DNA of 64,000 nucleotides, taken from assembly GCA_030576275.1 (NCBI GenBank), contig JALIBN010000026.1, positions 21,440-85,439 on the forward strand, written 5' to 3'. Positions 19,224 through 27,475 of the stretch are shown one piece after another; the first letter of the stretch is position 1, and every line of letters starts with the position of its first letter. The notes under the pieces are model-generated. The model searched no databases. It was not told the DNA's origin and worked only from the letters and a program-made list of their open reading frames with translations. The position numbers and the translations under genes are program-made. Source of the DNA: Pseudomonadota bacterium. Lineage in GTDB: Bacteria > Pseudomonadota > Gammaproteobacteria > Nitrosococcales > Methylophagaceae.

Positions 19224-20597
19224 CTAAGACTCGGCAGGCCCTACCCAAACTTGCTGAAAATTCACAAATTCCATGATGCCATGCGGACCTAGTTCACGGC
19301 CATAACCCGACTTTTTAATGCCGCCACTGGGCAACCGTGGGTCGCTTTTCACAATTCCGTTAATAGCAATTTGTCCGGCTTCAATTTCACTGGCCATTCG
19401 ACGTGCTTTTTGAGTATCTGCCGTCCAAATTGAGGCCGCTAAACCATAAGGGGTATCATTCGCGATCGATAATGCTTCCTCTTCAGATGAGGCTTTCATC
19501 ACCACTGCAATCGGACCAAAAGTTTCTTCACAAGCTGCTTGCATCGAAGGTGTGACATCGACCAGCAGGGTTGGTGGATAAAAAAAGCCTTTGCCTTCCG
19601 GTATTTCCCCTCCCAGTAAACAACGTGCACCTTGGGCAATGGTCATTGTCACTTGTCGATCCAGCGTTTCCCGTAAATCGGCTCGTGCAATGGGACCAAT
19701 CTGAGTTTCTTCTGCTGCTGGATCCCCCATTGTTAAGTTCGCCAAATGCGGTTTAAATGCTGCTATAAAATCATCATAAACCGATGAGTCAACAATGATC
19801 CGTTTTGCTGCTATGCACGACTGTCCGGCATTAATGATGCGTGACAAGGCAAGCGTTGAGGCTGCTTTTTCAATATCGGCGTCGGCTAACACTAGGCTGG
19901 GGTCAGACCCACCCAATTCCATAACAGCTGGTTTGATATGTTTTGCAGCCAATGAAGCAACCTGACTACCAGCCCAGCTGGACCCAGTTAAAGACACTGC
20001 ACACACTGCCTCATGCTCTAACACATGAGCAACTTGTTCATTGTGAATGCGCAAGTTTTGCATCACGCTGGGATGTCCCGCTTTTTCGAATAATTTGGCA
20101 ATGGCCTCAGCGCAAGCGGGCACATGAGCATCATGTTTCATCAAACAAGTATTGCCTGCCATCAATGCTGGCGCACAAAAACGAAATGCCAACCAGAACG
20201 GTGCATTCCAGGGCAATATTCCTAAAACCGGCCCCAAAGGCAGGTGTTGCACATAACTTATTGACGCGTCCGACTCCAGGGTTTTTGGCGCTAGATAGGT
20301 CGCGCCATGCTCAGCATAATGCCGAGCGCACAACGCTGCTTTTTGGATCTCAGCTCGTGCTTCTTTAATGGGTTTTCCCATTTCAAGCGTCATTAGCCGA
20401 GCCAAGGCTTCTTGATCTTCAATCATTAAATCCGCGACTTGATTTAATACTGTAGCGCGTTCTTCAAAGCTGGTTTTTCGCCAACTTTTGAAGCTTGTTA
20501 AGGAGTCTTCAATGGCTAGATCCAGCTCTTGTAGTTGCAGGGTTTTATATTGGTGTATTACTTCTCCCGTTGCGGGATTGATTGCTGTAAACATCAT
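19224..20597 (-). CDS. doeC: Aldehyde dehydrogenase, probable aspartate-semialdehyde oxidation (DoeC-like)
   Basis: A 457-residue NAD(P)-dependent aldehyde dehydrogenase similar to succinate-semialdehyde dehydrogenase (Sad/YneI type). The catalytic cysteine is in NAGQSCIAAKR, the general-base glutamate in VMELGGSDP, and PWNAPFW and ETFGPIAVV are family marks. As the last gene of an ectoine-degradation operon it is best read as DoeC, oxidising aspartate-semialdehyde to aspartate. That substrate comes from context; sequence alone would only say semialdehyde dehydrogenase. It follows the ectoine hydrolase gene by 18 bases on the minus strand. Confidence 0.75.
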   Translation of the reverse strand: MMFTAINPATGEVIHQYKTLQLQELDLAIEDSLTSFKSWRKTSFEERATVLNQVADLMIEDQEALARLMTLEMGKPIKEARAEIQKAALCARHYAEHGATYLAPKTLESDASISYVQHLPLGPVLGILPWNAPFWLAFRFCAPALMAGNTCLMKHDAHVPACAEAIAKLFEKAGHPSVMQNLRIHNEQVAHVLEHEAVCAVSLTGSSWAGSQVASLAAKHIKPAVMELGGSDPSLVLADADIEKAASTLALSRIINAGQSCIAAKRIIVDSSVYDDFIAAFKPHLANLTMGDPAAEETQIGPIARADLRETLDRQVTMTIAQGARCLLGGEIPEGKGFFYPPTLLVDVTPSMQAACEETFGPIAVVMKASSEEEALSIANDTPYGLAASIWTADTQKARRMASEIEAGQIAINGIVKSDPRLPSGGIKKSGYGRELGPHGIMEFVNFQQVWVGPAES

Positions 20598-20615
20598 GAT
20601 TCCTTATAGACGTGT

Positions 20616-21848
20616 CTAATATTTTTGGGTTTTTGGGCTCTGAGATATTGCTTTAATGATTGCTTCATTAGAAGCTAGTTGCGTAGGTTTAATCGTAAAG
20701 TTTTGTTCGACATCTTCAAAAAAGGAACCACAGCCGGTTTCGGTAATATAAAAAGTATCAGAAATGCCGCAGGTTTTATCGCCATCAATGCCCCACATCC
20801 AGGGAATCACATGAAACGTCATTCCTGGTTCTAATACCGAGCTGTTGCCTTGATATAAACTCAAAATATAGCCTTCATCCCAACTTGGCGGAAAAGCAAT
20901 CCCGATGGAATAGCCCGAGCGGGTAATCAGTTTGGCGCCCATGTCATTATCTGAGATGATATTTCGGATCATATTGTCCATATCTGAAACAGTCATCCCC
21001 GGACGCATAATCTCACGTGTACGCGCCAACGCCATTTTCATAATTTCTTGCGCTTTATACATGCTGTTTGATAGTTCCCCACAAATCACGGTACGCATCA
21101 TCGCGGTGTGATAGCGGCGATAACAGCCAGCCACTTCCATAAAAACATGTTCGCCGGCTTGCACTTCACGGCCCTCCCAAGAGGCATGCCCAATCATGGT
21201 TCTTGGGCCAGAAGTCACATATGGCATCACCGCTGGAATTTCTCCGCCAGCTGCAAACATCGCCTGGCTGATGGCTCCGCCAATTTCATTTTCAGTTACG
21301 CCGGGAATACACGCTTCAATACCTGCTTTCATGCCGGCCTTAGTTGCGATAGCTGCCTTTCTCATCGCTTCAATCTCATAACTAGATTTACAAACTCGGC
21401 CTTGTTCGACAATCCCGAAACAATCCATTAAACGGCTTTTGGTAAAGATTGTATGAAAGGTATCTTGGTGATAAGCGGGGAAGAAATAGGAGTTACGTTC
21501 ATAACCGACGGACTTATCCACCAGACCAAACTCCACCAAAGTAGAAACCAGCATTTGAATCGCATCACCAGTATCAGGATAAGGCCGGGTAATTTCTACC
21601 CAGGTGCGCGCTATGACATTCGATTCTTCCAGCTTACGGGTCACCATAAAGGGTTCACTGTCTAACGGCACCACAAGTGCTTGAAAGAACGAATAGCCCG
21701 TTGTTTGATAATCGGTGAGATACATCAAGTTTTCTGGATCGGAAATAATCACTGCATCCAATAACCGTTTTTCCATCCGCTGTCTGAGTTCATAAATTCG
21801 GCGTTCATACTCCGAAAACGGAAAAGTCATATCATCACGATTTATCAT
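20616..21848 (-). CDS. doeA: Ectoine hydrolase (M24 family, DoeA/EutD)
   Basis: A 410-residue creatinase/aminopeptidase-P fold (M24) protein. It matches the DoeA/EutD type, which opens the ectoine ring to N-acetyl-2,4-diaminobutyrate. Recognisable stretches are SDPENLMYLTDYQTTGYSFFQ, IPAVMPYVTSGPRTMIGHASWEG, HVFMEVAGCYRRYHTAMMR and SGYSIGIAFPPSWDEG. The M24 metal ligands are not fully kept (the AGCYRRYHTAMMR region replaces the usual D-x-G), as in known ectoine hydrolases. It overlaps the upstream aminotransferase by four bases, so the two are translationally coupled. Confidence 0.85.
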   Translation of the reverse strand: MINRDDMTFPFSEYERRIYELRQRMEKRLLDAVIISDPENLMYLTDYQTTGYSFFQALVVPLDSEPFMVTRKLEESNVIARTWVEITRPYPDTGDAIQMLVSTLVEFGLVDKSVGYERNSYFFPAYHQDTFHTIFTKSRLMDCFGIVEQGRVCKSSYEIEAMRKAAIATKAGMKAGIEACIPGVTENEIGGAISQAMFAAGGEIPAVMPYVTSGPRTMIGHASWEGREVQAGEHVFMEVAGCYRRYHTAMMRTVICGELSNSMYKAQEIMKMALARTREIMRPGMTVSDMDNMIRNIISDNDMGAKLITRSGYSIGIAFPPSWDEGYILSLYQGNSSVLEPGMTFHVIPWMWGIDGDKTCGISDTFYITETGCGSFFEDVEQNFTIKPTQLASNEAIIKAISQSPKTQKY

Positions 21849-23107
21849 GACCCAGCTCCCAGTTGACGCTGTATCGCCTGCTCTAAAATAACTAGACCTG
21901 CCTGTAATTGATCTTCAGGAATCGTTAAGGGAGGAATTAATTTAATCACCTGTCCGCCGACGCCACAGGGACCAAATAACATGCCGTTATCAAAACAGTC
22001 CCGTGCGACCGCTTTTGCTAGAGCACCATCATTAACATCCAAGGCTTGCATCATGCCTTTACCTCGCACACAAAAACCTTTAGCTGAATAGAGATCGGCT
22101 ATCCTTTGTAGGTGGTGTTGCATGATTTTGCCTTTGGCACGGGTCTGCGACATTAAATCATCATCTTCAAAAAAGCGTAATGCTTCGCGTCCAGCGACAA
22201 ATGAAATATTCTGCCCACGGAAAGTCCCCGTATGCTCACCAGGTTTCCAGTGCTGATCATGTTCGGCTTTAACTAGGTTCATCGCCATCGGTGTTCCTAG
22301 GCCACCAATGCCTTTTGCTAAAGTGACAATATCGGGATCAATACCCATGTTTTCAAAACTAAAATACTGACCTGTTCGCCCACAGCCCGCCTGAATATCA
22401 TCTACAATGAGCAATGCACCTAGATCGCGTGCCAGTGTCTGCAACGCTTGCAACCATTCTGCCGAGGCAACGTTAACACCGCCTTCTGCCTGAATGACTT
22501 CAACAATAAAAGCCGCTGGTTTTTCCACGCCACTGGATGTGTTTTCATACAAAGCTCTTAAAGTATCGAGGCTTTCTAGGCCGCCGCCCTGATTGCTTTC
22601 AAAGGGCCAGTGGGACACCATTGTTAAAGGCACGCCAGCGGCGTTACGAAACACTTCATTGGCGGTACAGGCTAGAGCACCCAAGGTCATACCGTGAAAA
22701 CCTTGACTGAACGCGACCACATTACTGCGACCAGTGACACGGCGAGCCAGCTTGAGCGCTGCCTCAACCGCGTTGGAACCTGTTGGCCCCATAAATTGCA
22801 ACTTATAGTCCATTTTTCGAGGCTGTAGAATTGTTTCCACAAAGCCCTTGATAAACTCACGTTTGGCGGCTGTCATCATATCTAGGCTATGTAACACGCC
22901 ATCATTTTGAATATAATCCATAATGGCCGCTTTTAGTTTGGGATGATTGTGCCCAAAATTAAGTACCCCCGCGCCGGCATAAAAATCGATATATTCTTTA
23001 CCATTCTCGTCCGTTTGTATGGCATTTTGCCCTTTAACAAAAACAGCTGGATAAGATCGTGCATACACACGGATTTCAGATTCGTAACTTTCAAACCAAT
23101 TCATCAA
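21845..23107 (-). CDS. ectB: Diaminobutyrate aminotransferase, EctB-type
   Basis: A 420-residue class III PLP aminotransferase. It reads like EctB, the diaminobutyrate:2-oxoglutarate/glutamate transaminase of ectoine synthesis: FESYESEIRVYARSYP, EYIDFYAGAGVLNFGHNHP, MGPTGSNAVEAALKLARRVTGR and the PLP lysine in VTLAKGIGGLG. There is no ectA or ectC nearby and the neighbours are catabolic. So here it probably runs toward aspartate-semialdehyde, the job DoeD does in Halomonas. Symbol ectB reflects sequence type, not proven direction. It lies 42 bases after the deacetylase gene. Confidence 0.75.
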   Translation of the reverse strand: MMNWFESYESEIRVYARSYPAVFVKGQNAIQTDENGKEYIDFYAGAGVLNFGHNHPKLKAAIMDYIQNDGVLHSLDMMTAAKREFIKGFVETILQPRKMDYKLQFMGPTGSNAVEAALKLARRVTGRSNVVAFSQGFHGMTLGALACTANEVFRNAAGVPLTMVSHWPFESNQGGGLESLDTLRALYENTSSGVEKPAAFIVEVIQAEGGVNVASAEWLQALQTLARDLGALLIVDDIQAGCGRTGQYFSFENMGIDPDIVTLAKGIGGLGTPMAMNLVKAEHDQHWKPGEHTGTFRGQNISFVAGREALRFFEDDDLMSQTRAKGKIMQHHLQRIADLYSAKGFCVRGKGMMQALDVNDGALAKAVARDCFDNGMLFGPCGVGGQVIKLIPPLTIPEDQLQAGLVILEQAIQRQLGAGS

Positions 23108-23149
23108 CTCTCTCCTAAGTGATGCAACACTTTAACTTCCTGAGTGAAC

Positions 23150-24322
23150 TTACTCTGGAACAGCTGCACCTGCCAAACGACTAAAAACTTTAACGACTTT
23201 TTCGATCACATCATCATTAAAAACATACCTTGGACTATGGCAAGGCGCTGAAAACTTTTGACCTTCTTCAGAATCCTCTGCCATCCCTACCAACGCAAAA
23301 GCACCAGGAATCTCATTTAAGTAATAACTGAAATCTTCCGACGCCATTAACGGCATTAATAATTTAGATCTTGTGGTGTAATCACTGCCTTCTTCCTGTA
23401 AAGCTACTCGATAATGTCCGGCCGGTTCAGGATGATTAATGGTGGCCTCATAACGCGATCTAATTTCAATATCGGCCTCAACACCATAACTTTTTGCTGT
23501 CGCAGTGGTAATTTCTTCAATCAGTTGATTGATGGGCGCTCGCCATTGCGGTTGAGACAGGCGGATACTGCCCTCAAGTTTCACCTTGTCTGGAATAACG
23601 GTGACATTACTGATGGCGTCTATCGAGGTTACACTCACTACTGCATTGGTTTGGGGCGGTAAACGACGACTCACAATTTGTTGCAAATTCAATGTAACTG
23701 CGGCAGCCGCTAAAATAGGATCATGCGTCATCTCAGGCTGAGATGCGTGCCCGCCTTTACCTTTCAAGGTGATGTGAAATGTGCCATTACCCGACATCAC
23801 CGGTCCATCTGGACAAAGCGCCTCACCATAAGCAAGTGCGGGCCAGTTATGCCAACCATAAATGCAATCAATGCCCTTTAAAGCACCATCTTCAATCATT
23901 TTTTTAGCGCCGTGTCCGCCTTCTTCGGCTGGCTGAAAGAGTAAAGAAATAGGGTGGGGCAATAAAGATTCGTTTTGTCTGAACCATGCAGCAGTCGCTA
24001 GTAACGTGGCGGTGTGTCCATCATGTCCACAAGCATGCATTTTACCTGATTCAATGGAGCAATAATCGACGCCAGAAGTTTCGGTAATTGGCAAAGCATC
24101 CATATCGGCACGAAAAGCAATATGTGGCCCATCCGCCAGTGATGCCAACGTTGCAACCGTTCCATATTGGGCGCAGGCTCGCCAAGTGATGCCCAGCTCA
24201 GTCAACTTCGTACGAATATAATCAGCCGTTTGTGCCTCTTCCCAGGTTAACTCCGGGTGCTGATGAAGCCAGTGGCGACTTGCAATCGCTGATTCCAGAA
24301 TGTCTTGCCAAGACTTAATCAT
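23150..24322 (-). CDS. doeB2: M20 amidohydrolase, probable N-acetyl-diaminobutyrate deacetylase
   Basis: A 390-residue M20D peptidase/amidohydrolase of the IAA-amino-acid hydrolase/hippuricase type. Metal-site motifs include HQHPELTWEE, CGHDGHTATLL (Cys and His ligands), PAEEGGHGAKKMIEDG and MASEDFSYYL, with CHSPRYVFND at the end. In an ectoine-degradation operon such an enzyme fits the deacetylation of N-alpha-acetyl-2,4-diaminobutyrate (DoeB2-type), replacing the AstE/aspartoacylase-like DoeB. The substrate is inferred from context. It is the first gene of the operon, with an AAGGAG site six bases before its ATG. Confidence 0.68.
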   Translation of the reverse strand: MIKSWQDILESAIASRHWLHQHPELTWEEAQTADYIRTKLTELGITWRACAQYGTVATLASLADGPHIAFRADMDALPITETSGVDYCSIESGKMHACGHDGHTATLLATAAWFRQNESLLPHPISLLFQPAEEGGHGAKKMIEDGALKGIDCIYGWHNWPALAYGEALCPDGPVMSGNGTFHITLKGKGGHASQPEMTHDPILAAAAVTLNLQQIVSRRLPPQTNAVVSVTSIDAISNVTVIPDKVKLEGSIRLSQPQWRAPINQLIEEITTATAKSYGVEADIEIRSRYEATINHPEPAGHYRVALQEEGSDYTTRSKLLMPLMASEDFSYYLNEIPGAFALVGMAEDSEEGQKFSAPCHSPRYVFNDDVIEKVVKVFSRLAGAAVPE

Positions 24323-24359
24323 TTTTACTCCTTCAATGGGAAACCGTTTTCGGAGAATC

Positions 24360-24372
24360 GATGAATTTCATC
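24360..24372. promoter_or_regulatory. Short palindrome upstream of the ectoine operon
   Basis: gatgaa-t-ttcatc is a perfect inverted repeat with 6-bp arms, 38 bases before the deacetylase start codon. It could be an operator for a regulator of the operon, but palindromes this short occur by chance. Confidence 0.22.
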
Positions 24373-24566
24373 CCATCCTGCTCTTAAAAAACCTAGGGTA
24401 CAACCTCATGAGCAAGAAACCGTCGAATGTTGTGAAATAACACTAGCAACAATAAAATTGTTATCAGCTATGGGAAGATAATCACATATGTTTCAGAAAA
24501 GGATCATTCCGGAACATTAAAGTTTGCCGAAGTGCACTACAATTAAATATTAAATTAAGTAAGAGA

Positions 24567-24818
24567 TTGGGGGGCATCATCAAAAGGCGATCTCCAGAGA
24601 CCTTGTATAATGCTGGAGACTTCAACCAATCAAAAGATGGATCTAAGGTGTATTTTGCCAATAAAAAAGTAGTCGAAGACTTAATTTTGAAACTAGATAA
24701 ATTAAGCTCGGAATCCAGCACGGGCAGTGCCATTACGGATAGATATTACCCTCAAGACAGGCATGGGGTTTATGCATATTTACGGAACAAAAAATTCTAT
24801 GAACCTACAGCGAGTTGA
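24567..24818 (+). CDS. Hypothetical 83-residue ORF, possibly a remnant
   Basis: I do not recognise this ORF. The tracked start is a TTG with no convincing ribosome-binding site, and the frame is open upstream to 24456 without an ATG, which suits the tail of a decayed gene. The product is hydrophilic and lysine-rich, ending AYLRNKKFYEPTAS; no signal peptide or membrane segment is visible. It lies upstream of the tRNA-Lys fragment in a disturbed interval. It may be a non-functional remnant or a small accessory protein. Confidence 0.25.
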   Translation: MGGIIKRRSPETLYNAGDFNQSKDGSKVYFANKKVVEDLILKLDKLSSESSTGSAITDRYYPQDRHGVYAYLRNKKFYEPTAS

Positions 24819-24941
24819 AGTTTGGAAAAGCAGTTATGGAAACAACAATAAATTGATGCCGGAGAAGGATGAGTAAGCACATAAATAAAGTTTTATTTTA
24901 CGGTGATTAGAATTTTGGCTTTATATTTAGCATTTCAATAC

Positions 24942-24969
24942 TTGCCAAACATAGACGTGGTGCTACAAT
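24942..24969 (+). promoter_or_regulatory. Promoter in front of the tRNA-Lys fragment
   Basis: TTGCCA (24942-24947), 16 bases, TACAAT (24964-24969). The -10 box ends four bases before the first base of the tRNA-like fragment, about the spacing expected for a tRNA promoter. It faces selO. Confidence 0.45.
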
Positions 24970-24973
24970 TTAC

Positions 24974-25010
24974 AGACTCTTAACTCAATTGATAAAGTAG
25001 CTGACTCTTA
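24974..25010 (+). pseudogene. 5' half of a tRNA-Lys gene
   Basis: agactcttaactcaattgat... matches the first 37 bases of the intact tRNA-Lys at 38855 with three substitutions, and the five bases upstream (tttac) also match. Similarity stops inside the anticodon loop, right after ctctta. G1 of the acceptor has become A, and the 3' half (T arm and CCA end) is missing, so it cannot be a working tRNA. Confidence 0.8.
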
Positions 25011-25101
25011 CAATAGTTACCCCACTTATTTCCTAGAGATACAATATTCCTAATATATCCGCCTTAAAAAGAAGAGCATGAAGCGATGCGAATGTCACAA
25101 T

Positions 25102-25179
25102 GTGCGGACTGTTTAGAAGATATGTAATTAATGTGGCTAGGTGCGGACTGTTTAGAAGATATGTAATTAATGTGGCTAG
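25102..25179 (+). repeat. 2 x 39-bp perfect tandem duplication
   Basis: gtgcggactgtttagaagat... of 39 bp occurs twice head to tail, at 25102-25140 and 25141-25179, without mismatches. It lies in non-coding DNA about 120 bases before selO. Confidence 0.95.
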
Positions 25180-25295
25180 AAATGTAAATCGCAGAGATTT
25201 TAGTTCATTATTTAATTGCAACTGAAAAATTGAGTTGAAAACATAAGTACCACGCAGTGGGGATTCAGCCCTTCTACAAGGCATGAGGAGCCCAA

Positions 25296-27044
25296 ATGAT
25301 ACATCGACTATTTAAAGAAACAGCACCAACTATTGAGACGCTTGATGAACTCGCAAAGTTGGTAAACTACTCGTTCACGGATAGGCTTAATTGCGATCCT
25401 GACGCGAAAGAAAATGGCGTTGACCACTCGCCGCGTCAAGTATTCACGGGCCACTATGTCCCCGTCAATCCCACGCCAATCAAAGAGCCCGAGTACGTCG
25501 CGCACAGCAAAACTTTTTTTCACGAACTTGGTTTTGCCGACAGCATGGCTAAGTCGGCCGACTTCATCGGGATGTTCTCTGGGGATATTTCTCTCGTACC
25601 TTATCCGATACGTAAGGTGGGCTGGGCATCTGGCTATGCACTGTCCATCTATGGTACCGAATACAACCAACAGTGCCCGTTCCAAACCGGCAATGGATAC
25701 GGCGACGGTCGCGCAGTGTCCGTACTTGAGGCCGTCATCAACGGTCAACGTTGGGAAATGCAACTGAAAGGTGGGGGCCGAACGCCATACTGTCGTGGAG
25801 CCGATGGCCGTGCTGTTCTGCGATCGAGTATTCGAGAGTTTCTGGCACAAGAGCATATGCACGCACTTGGCGTACCTACGTCACGATCTCTGAGCTTATA
25901 CGTTTCAAAAACAGAAAAAGTCAAACGGCCATGGTACTCGGAGGGCTCGCGCTCGACGGATCCAGACATACTTGCATCGGAGGCTGTTGCCATCTCGACG
26001 CGGGTCGCACCGTCATTCATTCGGGTCGGCCAGCTCGAGCTTTTTGGTCGCCGTGCGCGCAATAATGAACACCCGAAAGCAATGGATGAACTCGAAAAAA
26101 TAGTGCTACACGCTATCGATCGTGAGTATGGCGATGTCATCGACAATAAATCAACCACCGCCGAAAAAGTGGTGTCGTTCGCACGTGAGTTTCGCAGCCG
26201 CCTAGCTTCGCTTGTGGCGAACTGGGTCCGCGTCGGTTATTGTCAAGGAAACTTTAATAGTGACAACTGCGCGATTGGTGGCTTCACACTTGACTATGGT
26301 CCTTTCGGATTCTGCGATGTGTTTGATCCGCACTATCAGCCATGGACGGGTGGGGGTCGACACTTTGCATTTTTGAACCAGCCAGAGGCTGCGGAACGCA
26401 ATTTCCACATGTTTTGCACAGCATTACAACCTTTGCTTAAGTCGCATCCGGATGCTCTACTACAGCTCGATGAGATTAGGAGTGGCTTTTCAACAGTGAT
26501 GCAAACGCAAATGGAAAAGATGTGGGCAGCCAAACTTGGGCTGGACACTTTTCACAAGACGTTGTTTAGTGAACTCGAAACACTCATGCTACAAACTGCT
26601 GTTGATTACACCATCTTCTTCCGAGAGCTATCGATGATACCGGGTGATATTAGCTCGCTCAAAAACAGCTTTTACAAGAATGCGACTTATGACAAAGACC
26701 CAGCAGAGATGGACAATCGCTGGTCAGCGTGGCTCACAAAATGGAAATCGATTATCGGTATCGCCAGCAGGACCGACGAGAATGCTCTTTCGTCTCACTC
26801 CCGTGAGGAGATCACTAGACAGATGAAGCTCGTCAACCCAAAATTCACCTTGCGAGAGTGGTTCGTTGTACCTGCTTATCAGCAAGCGCGGGCGGGGAAC
26901 TACAATTTGGTTCGAGAGCTACAAGACGTCATGACGCAGCCATACGCTGAGCAATCGAAGGATGTGGAGGACAAATACTATAGGCTAAAGCCGTTTGAGT
27001 TTTTTGGGACTGCAGGCGTGTCTTACTATAGCTGCTCGTCGTGA
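25296..27044 (+). CDS. selO: Protein adenylyltransferase SelO (YdiU)
   Basis: SelO is a pseudokinase-fold enzyme that transfers AMP to Ser/Thr/Tyr of proteins and is linked to redox stress. The sequence shows [29 protein letters not shown] (nucleotide site), [12 protein letters not shown], and the active site [22 protein letters not shown] with the NSDN and LDYGPF metal/catalytic residues. At 582 residues it is longer than E. coli SelO (478), matching the longer SelO subgroup. Many bacterial SelO lack selenocysteine; here the end is YYSCSS, with cysteine. A gaggag site lies five bases before the ATG. Base composition is clearly richer in G+C than its neighbours, suggesting acquisition. Confidence 0.92.
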   Translation: MIHRLFKETAPTIETLDELAKLVNYSFTDRLNCDPDAKENGVDHSPRQVFTGHYVPVNPTPIKEPEYVAHSKTFFHELGFADSMAKSADFIGMFSGDISLVPYPIRKVGWASGYALSIYGTEYNQQCPFQTGNGYGDGRAVSVLEAVINGQRWEMQLKGGGRTPYCRGADGRAVLRSSIREFLAQEHMHALGVPTSRSLSLYVSKTEKVKRPWYSEGSRSTDPDILASEAVAISTRVAPSFIRVGQLELFGRRARNNEHPKAMDELEKIVLHAIDREYGDVIDNKSTTAEKVVSFAREFRSRLASLVANWVRVGYCQGNFNSDNCAIGGFTLDYGPFGFCDVFDPHYQPWTGGGRHFAFLNQPEAAERNFHMFCTALQPLLKSHPDALLQLDEIRSGFSTVMQTQMEKMWAAKLGLDTFHKTLFSELETLMLQTAVDYTIFFRELSMIPGDISSLKNSFYKNATYDKDPAEMDNRWSAWLTKWKSIIGIASRTDENALSSHSREEITRQMKLVNPKFTLREWFVVPAYQQARAGNYNLVRELQDVMTQPYAEQSKDVEDKYYRLKPFEFFGTAGVSYYSCSS

Positions 27045-27475
27045 TTATTCGTAAAGTTTTAGAAAGACAATAAAATTTGTGCCCGTTCAAAGCTCATACA
27101 ATAGAAGAAGCAGCCAAATTAGGCCCTGTTGCTGAAGAGATTCAGCTTTGGTTGTAAATTGAAGGTCTACGCCACTAAGTCACCATAACGCTATCAATCT
27201 TTCACGTTTAGGTAGATTGTCTGCAAGTGAAAGAATAGAGATATAACAGCAACGCACTAAGTTTTACCCAAAAATCACGAAGTCTTTCATTTAAAAACAC
27301 TCAACGCTTAACTTTGCACATGACCATATGTGTCTTTTTTACCGATTTATCCATAAAAAGATCACTCATTGGCTGATTAATTTAGTATGATGATGATTCT
27401 CATTTGTATTTAGCCTGAAGTTTAACAAATACACTTACTTTGGACATGCTTCATGACAAGGATAGAACTACCGCT
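27045..27475. other. Non-coding gap between selO and the RND operon
   Basis: About 430 bases. One frame near 27082-27150 reads KAHTIEEAAKLGPVAEEIQLWL before a stop, then IEGLRH and another stop; this looks like a broken coding fragment that I cannot identify. The 3' part holds a possible Fur box (27389-27407). Nothing else recognised. Confidence 0.5.
27389..27407 (+). promoter_or_regulatory. Possible Fur box upstream of the RND efflux genes
   Basis: gatgatgattctcatttgt matches the classical 19-bp Fur box gataatgataatcattatc at 13 of 19 positions, by hand count. It lies about 70 bases before the likely RND adaptor start, a sensible place for iron-dependent repression. Confidence 0.35.

Larger units (their letters stand above)
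24323..25295. other. Mostly non-coding, rearranged interval before selO
   Basis: The 970 bases between the ectoine operon and selO hold its promoter region, one small doubtful ORF (24567-24818), the 5' half of a tRNA-Lys with its promoter (24942-25010), and a 39-bp tandem duplication (25102-25179). No intact known gene was found. The mixture suggests old insertion or deletion events. Confidence 0.7.

Noticed and set aside
19943-20368. 141-residue plus-strand ORF opposite the aldehyde dehydrogenase
   Set aside because: Antisense shadow inside conserved ALDH sequence with no ribosome-binding site or recognisable domain.
21845-23107. Ectoine biosynthesis locus
   Set aside because: ectA and ectC are absent and the surrounding genes are hydrolases and a dehydrogenase, so breakdown fits better despite the EctB-type sequence.
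24974-25010. Functional tRNA gene or clean attachment site
   Set aside because: The 3' half is missing, and a normal integrase scar at a tRNA would keep the 3' rather than the 5' part, so I call it a tRNA fragment only.
25308-25862. 184-residue minus-strand ORF opposite selO
   Set aside because: It lies wholly antisense to a well-supported SelO and is explained by higher G+C reducing stop codons; no motif of its own.
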